The notes beneath the pieces were generated by a model. It worked only from the letters and a program-made list of their open reading frames with translations. It was not told the origin of the DNA and did not search any database. Below are positions 5,372-8,433 of a stretch of DNA of 8,433 nucleotides, in pieces. The first letter of the stretch is position 1, and every line of letters starts with the position of its first letter. The position numbers and the translations under genes are program-made. The stretch is taken from the NCBI GenBank assembly GCA_017520105.1, contig JAFWRL010000033.1:1-8433 (forward strand), given 5' to 3'. Source of the stretch: Fibrobacter sp. (GTDB lineage: Bacteria; Fibrobacterota; Fibrobacteria; Fibrobacterales; Fibrobacteraceae).

Positions 5372-7081
5372 TTAATGATCCACAGAACAATAATATTCCA
5401 TCAACTGATCTTGGCAATTCAAGAAGCAATCCTTCAACTGGGGGTCGAACTGTTTACCCATCGAAGCCAGTATTACGTCGCGGGCCTCCCTAAACGACAT
5501 ACGCTCCTTGTAACAGCGTTTACTCACCAAAGCGTCATAGACATCGGCAAGAGCCATGATTCGCGCCTCCATCGGTATATTCTCGCCCGAGCGCTGCTCC
5601 GGATATCCAGAACCGTCCCAACGTTCATGATGGTAAAGCGCAATGTTCTTGGCCACGTTGATAAAATAATTGTCTTTCACATCGGAGAGGAGTTTTTCGA
5701 TAATGTTAGCCCCCTTCTCCGCATGAGTTTTCATGACTTCAAAATCATCAATATTGAAACGGCCCGGTTTACGCAATACGGCATCATCAATCGCCACCTT
5801 GCCCAAATCGTACATCGGGGCTGCAGCGACCAGAACATCGAGGAATTTATCAGACAAATTAGCGCCCATCGTCCGCATTTTCGTCACGAGAATTTTCACA
5901 ACTTCGCTTGTGCGCTTGATATGCCCTTCCATGTTTCCTGCACGGCTTTCGGCCATCTGCGCCATACCGACAATCCATTTCTCCTGTACCGAGAGTTTTT
6001 CGCTTTCGGTCTTCTCCATGTTCTTCTGCAACAGGGAATTGTTGCGTCCCAAGGCATCGATATATTGCTGTTCCTGCGTATTATCTTCTATTCTGAACAA
6101 GAAAACATTTTTCCCATGAACCTGCCTCAAGACCTTCACTTCGCATTTGTAATGGCGGCCCGAATAACTAAGCTCGGTCATTTGACAATAATCCGTCAAA
6201 ATTTTGGATTTACTATACTTATCAATCCAGGACATAAAATTCCGCTGTAAATCCGTTTCGCCCTTCAAGCGGGCATCCACCCTCATATTGATTAGTTCCG
6301 GGAAAAACTCCATTGCAATCTTATTTGCCCCCAAGTAGGCGCCATCAATCGAGAACGAGATATAGGCATACGAATTTTCCGTCTCAATTGATTCAATCAC
6401 GCAGGCCGTAATATCGTACCATTTTACGTTGTCGCAAATATAGAGCAAGATAATTTGGTCAAATACAAACACACATGGCATAACCAGCATGTCGCATTCC
6501 AAAAAGCGCGCCAAAAAGAAAGATAAAATCGTCGCAATTTCGCCAACAATCATCGCCGTTATATTCTTGAGCGAAACCATTTTCTGGCGTAAAATCGCCC
6601 TGGCGATAATCCAGATGTCCAGCAAAACATAGCCGATTAAGAACCCATTGAATATGGCGTGTCCCCAACCGTATGTCGCAACATAGTTGCCAACGCCACC
6701 ACGAACAACATATTCTACCGTTTTGTAATAGGCCGGAAAATACCCCACCGTCATGGACAACGCGCAAACGCCAAAGCTCATGATAACGAGGAACAAGCTC
6801 AACCATCTAGGAACCTTGATTTTGCAAATTTGCAAAAGAGCAAAGAACATGAACATCGGAAGGAACGAAGCGCCAAGGTAGTTTACCTTATTCGCAATAA
6901 CAGCCCCTTCCACGGACTCCGAGAAGCCCAATAGCCAATGTCCAAAGTTCGCTACAAGAATCGCATAAAAAACGTAATAGACATAATTATTACGCTGGTT
7001 CTGATAACGTAGCGAAAGAACCGCCAAATTGACGGCCGACAAAACAAACATCAATGTTAAATAAATGTAACCCATATCCAC
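5372..7081 (-). CDS. 7TM-PAS-like-HD-GYP protein (HD-GYP A, HD replaced by YD)
   Basis: A 569-residue tandem paralogue of the gene at 3620-5344, alike along its whole length (for example EGAVIANKVNYLG against EGAIVANKVCYLG in the membrane region, and SKRCYKE in both). Membrane segments lie at about 4-24, 34-53, 62-86, 93-113, 142-164, 172-193 and 198-217, a PAS-like region at 225-335, a coiled coil at about 338-370 and the HD-GYP domain at about 375-555. The dyad is Y424-D425 (PMYDLGK): the first His is lost (TAC codon, 5810-5812). Other ligands remain: H387, H453, H484-H485, D513, plus GYP at 492-494. The loop after GYP is EQRSGENIP rather than the usual GLxGExIP. Catalysis is therefore doubtful; a binding or regulatory role for its partner is an inference. 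The longest frame starts with GTG at 7081, but an ATG at 7075 (M3) is equally possible and no SD decides between them. It is probably the first gene of the operon. Confidence 0.9.
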   Translation of the reverse strand: MDMGYIYLTLMFVLSAVNLAVLSLRYQNQRNNYVYYVFYAILVANFGHWLLGFSESVEGAVIANKVNYLGASFLPMFMFFALLQICKIKVPRWLSLFLVIMSFGVCALSMTVGYFPAYYKTVEYVVRGGVGNYVATYGWGHAIFNGFLIGYVLLDIWIIARAILRQKMVSLKNITAMIVGEIATILSFFLARFLECDMLVMPCVFVFDQIILLYICDNVKWYDITACVIESIETENSYAYISFSIDGAYLGANKIAMEFFPELINMRVDARLKGETDLQRNFMSWIDKYSKSKILTDYCQMTELSYSGRHYKCEVKVLRQVHGKNVFLFRIEDNTQEQQYIDALGRNNSLLQKNMEKTESEKLSVQEKWIVGMAQMAESRAGNMEGHIKRTSEVVKILVTKMRTMGANLSDKFLDVLVAAAPMYDLGKVAIDDAVLRKPGRFNIDDFEVMKTHAEKGANIIEKLLSDVKDNYFINVAKNIALYHHERWDGSGYPEQRSGENIPMEARIMALADVYDALVSKRCYKERMSFREARDVILASMGKQFDPQLKDCFLNCQDQLMEYYCSVDH

Positions 7082-7087
7082 AACTGA

Positions 7088-7104
7088 AGCTTTACTATAA
7101 AGCT
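7088..7104. repeat. Perfect inverted repeat upstream of the HD-GYP operon
   Basis: AGCTTTA-CTA-TAAAGCT has 7-bp arms and a 3-base spacer, and lies 7 bases upstream of the GTG start (13 bases upstream of the ATG alternative). It covers the candidate minus-strand -10 box TATAGT. Its position suits an operator, or a hairpin near the 5' end of the mRNA. The sequence shows the symmetry; the regulatory role is inferred. Confidence 0.45.
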
Positions 7105-7121
7105 AATCTATTTTTACACAA
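7094..7121 (-). promoter_or_regulatory. Candidate promoter of the HD-GYP operon
   Basis: On the minus strand, TTGTGT (7116-7121) and TATAGT (7094-7099) are 16 bases apart and resemble sigma-70-type -35 and -10 boxes; the -35 matches poorly after TTG. Transcription would begin near 7087, leaving a leader of only about 5 bases to the GTG at 7081 or about 11 to the ATG at 7075. That would fit the absence of an SD. Phased A/T tracts lie immediately upstream. Confidence 0.35.
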
Positions 7122-7184
7122 AAAAACATGCAATCCCCTAAAAAAGTCTTTTTTTGTACAAAAAACACGACAATAGCAAAAAAA
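7110..7184. other. Phased A/T tracts, predicted curved DNA
   Basis: Six tracts of five to seven A or T are centred at about 7113, 7123, 7142.5, 7152, 7162.5 and 7181. The intervals are 10, 19.5, 9.5, 10.5 and 18.5 bases, close to multiples of the helical repeat. Phased A-tracts are known to bend DNA. The stretch lies at and upstream of the candidate promoter of the HD-GYP operon and runs into the pnp terminator. It includes the perfect 16-base palindrome TTTTTTGTACAAAAAA at 7150-7165. The last tract also serves as the U-run of the terminator. Confidence 0.5.
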
Positions 7185-7216
7185 GAAACGCATAACTTAT
7201 GCCATGCGTTTCTTTT
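7178..7216 (-). terminator. Intrinsic terminator of pnp
   Basis: AAAAGAAACGCAT (7181-7193) and ATGCGTTTCTTTT (7204-7216) form a perfect 13-bp stem around a 10-base loop. On the minus strand the stem ends in a run of U encoded by A7178-A7184. It lies about 30 bases past the pnp stop codon and separates pnp from the HD-GYP operon. A second, shorter hairpin GCATAA-C-TTATGC (7190-7202) overlaps the loop and competes with the main stem. Confidence 0.9.
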
Positions 7217-7233
7217 GATAAGCTAATACAGAT

Positions 7234-7248
7234 TAGTCACTGTGACTA
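7234..7248. repeat. Short palindrome overlapping the pnp stop codon
   Basis: TAGTCAC-T-GTGACTA is a perfect inverted repeat with 7-bp arms around one central base. It includes the TAG stop of pnp (7246-7248). A one-base loop makes it a poor RNA hairpin, so it would act as a DNA site if it has any role; chance is possible. Confidence 0.4.
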
Positions 7249-8433
7249 TGCTTCTGCCGAAGCTTCTGGAGCGGGTGCTTCCGGAGCAGCTTCTGCAGCG
7301 GGAGCCTCAGGAGCCGGAGCGGCCTTCGGAGGGAGCAAAGCCTTGATAGAAAGCTTCACCTTGCCCTTCGGGTCAACACCGAGGCAGAGCACTTCGACTT
7401 CGTCACCGACATGAACAACGTCTTCGACCTTCTCGACGCGGTGGTCGGCAAGTTCGGAGATGTGCACGAGACCGTCGCGACCCGGGAGGATTTCGACGAA
7501 TGCGCCAAACGGCTGGATTGTCTTGACCTTGCCCTTGTACCTGCGGCCCGGTTCCGGTTCAGCAGTGAGTTCTTCGATCATGCGGCGGCAAACTTCACCG
7601 GCCTTGCCCGTCGGGGCGGCGATGTCGATATTGCCGTTGTCGTCAATGTTGATGGTGCAGCCCGTCTGAGCCTGCATGCCCTTGATGACGGAGCCACCAG
7701 AACCGATGACGTCACGAATCTTCGCGGTCGGGATGCGCATCTTGAGCATCGTCGGAGCCTTTTCAGAAACGTGCGGACGCGGAGCCGGCAAGCCGAGTTC
7801 GGCCATCTTGCCGAGGATGTGGATACGGCCCTGACGAGCCTGTTCCAAAGCTTCGCGCATGAGTTCCGGGGTGATACCGCGGATCTTGATGTCCATCTGG
7901 AACGCCGTGATACCTTCGGCAGTACCCGTCACCTTGAAGTCCATATCGCCGAGGTGGTCTTCCGTACCGGTAATGTCGGACAAAATCTTGATCTTGCCGC
8001 CTTCCTTGACGGAGCCCTTTTCGGAGATGAGGCCCATGGCGATACCTGCAACCGGAGCCTTGATAGGAACGCCAGCGTCCATCAAGCTGAGGCAGCCACC
8101 GCAAACAGAGGCCATGGAAGAAGAACCGTTGGATTCCATGATTTCGGAAACCACGCGGATGGTATAAGGGAAGTCTTCCGGGAGCGGAAGGACAGCGGCA
8201 AGGGAACGTTCGGCCAAGTGACCGTGACCGATTTCGCGACGAGAAAGACCGAGTTTCTTGCATTCACCGACGGAGAACGGCGGGAAGTTGTAATGGAGCA
8301 TGTAGCTCTTTGCGCCTTCGCCCTGCAAGCTTTCGAAACGTTGTTCGTCAGCCTTTGTTCCAAGCGTACAAATGACGAGACCCTGGGTTTCGCCACGCTG
8401 GAAGATTGCAGAACCGTGAGCACGCGGGAGCAC
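7246..8433 (-). CDS. pnp: Polyribonucleotide nucleotidyltransferase (PNPase), C-terminal part
   Basis: The frame is open to the window edge and 395 residues are visible; the first codon (GTG, 8431-8433) matches an internal position just before the family motif LPRxHGSAxF, so roughly the first 300-350 residues are missing. PNPase degrades RNA 3'-5' by phosphorolysis and can add tails. Visible are the second RNase PH core with [15 protein letters not shown] (64-78) and the catalytic region [10 protein letters not shown], where D159, D165 and K167 correspond to E. coli D486, D492 and K494. The KH domain has its GSGG loop at 244-247, and the S1 RNA-binding domain is at about 297-366. A 28-residue tail very rich in Ala, Pro and Glu follows, probably disordered. 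The order RNase PH-KH-S1 is standard. A strong terminator follows, so it is unlikely to be routinely co-transcribed with the HD-GYP genes. Confidence 0.96.
   Translation of the reverse strand: MLPRAHGSAIFQRGETQGLVICTLGTKADEQRFESLQGEGAKSYMLHYNFPPFSVGECKKLGLSRREIGHGHLAERSLAAVLPLPEDFPYTIRVVSEIMESNGSSSMASVCGGCLSLMDAGVPIKAPVAGIAMGLISEKGSVKEGGKIKILSDITGTEDHLGDMDFKVTGTAEGITAFQMDIKIRGITPELMREALEQARQGRIHILGKMAELGLPAPRPHVSEKAPTMLKMRIPTAKIRDVIGSGGSVIKGMQAQTGCTINIDDNGNIDIAAPTGKAGEVCRRMIEELTAEPEPGRRYKGKVKTIQPFGAFVEILPGRDGLVHISELADHRVEKVEDVVHVGDEVEVLCLGVDPKGKVKLSIKALLPPKAAPAPEAPAAEAAPEAPAPEASAEA

Noticed and set aside
5204..6250. 348-codon open frame on the plus strand
   Set aside because: It runs antisense across the junction of two well-supported HD-GYP genes, shows no motif and has no SD.
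7859..8167. Plus-strand frame within pnp
   Set aside because: Antisense shadow of the conserved RNase PH core.

Overview
The window looks like bacterial chromosomal core DNA with one accessory-like signalling insert. The coding style (moderate GC, three-domain IspG, short ACT-type SerA, PNPase with an Ala/Pro/Glu-rich tail, paralogous 7TM HD-GYP proteins) suggests a Fibrobacterota (Fibrobacter-like) organism. This is a judgement from gene character, not from a database match; a Bacteroidota-related or other Gram-negative anaerobe is not excluded.

Layout from left to right: the 3' end of a plus-strand TPR protein gene (1-333); a bidirectional intrinsic terminator (about 353-392) shared with the convergent serA; an intergenic hairpin repeat (401-449); serA (463-1629, minus); a 200-base gap with two more members of the same repeat family (1690-1772 and 1785-1820); ispG (1830-3569, minus); two tandem paralogous genes for membrane-bound HD-GYP proteins (3620-5344 and 5372-7081, minus); an AT-rich control region (7082-7245); and the 3' two-fifths to half of pnp (7246-8433, minus), which ends in a strong terminator.

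Apart from the TPR gene, everything is on the minus strand. Transcription therefore runs pnp | terminator | HD-GYP A (5372-7081) -> HD-GYP B (3620-5344) -> ispG | repeats | serA | terminator. The HD-GYP genes are 27 bases apart and ispG follows 50 bases later with no convincing terminator between them, so a three-gene transcript is plausible. serA has its own clear Shine-Dalgarno sequence and probably its own promoter. The housekeeping roles are isoprenoid precursor synthesis (IspG), serine synthesis (SerA) and RNA decay (PNPase). The HD-GYP pair is predicted to sense a signal through a 7TM input domain and a PAS-like domain and to act on cyclic di-GMP or a related cyclic dinucleotide.

The most interesting observation is that the two HD-GYP paralogues differ at the core metal-binding dyad. 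HD-GYP B has an intact His-Asp, while HD-GYP A has Tyr-Asp and an altered GYP loop, which suggests an active enzyme paired with a degenerate, possibly receptor-like partner. The control region upstream of the pair carries A/T tracts phased at about 10 bases (predicted curved DNA) and a perfect inverted repeat over a candidate -10 box. Three copies of a palindromic intergenic repeat flank serA.
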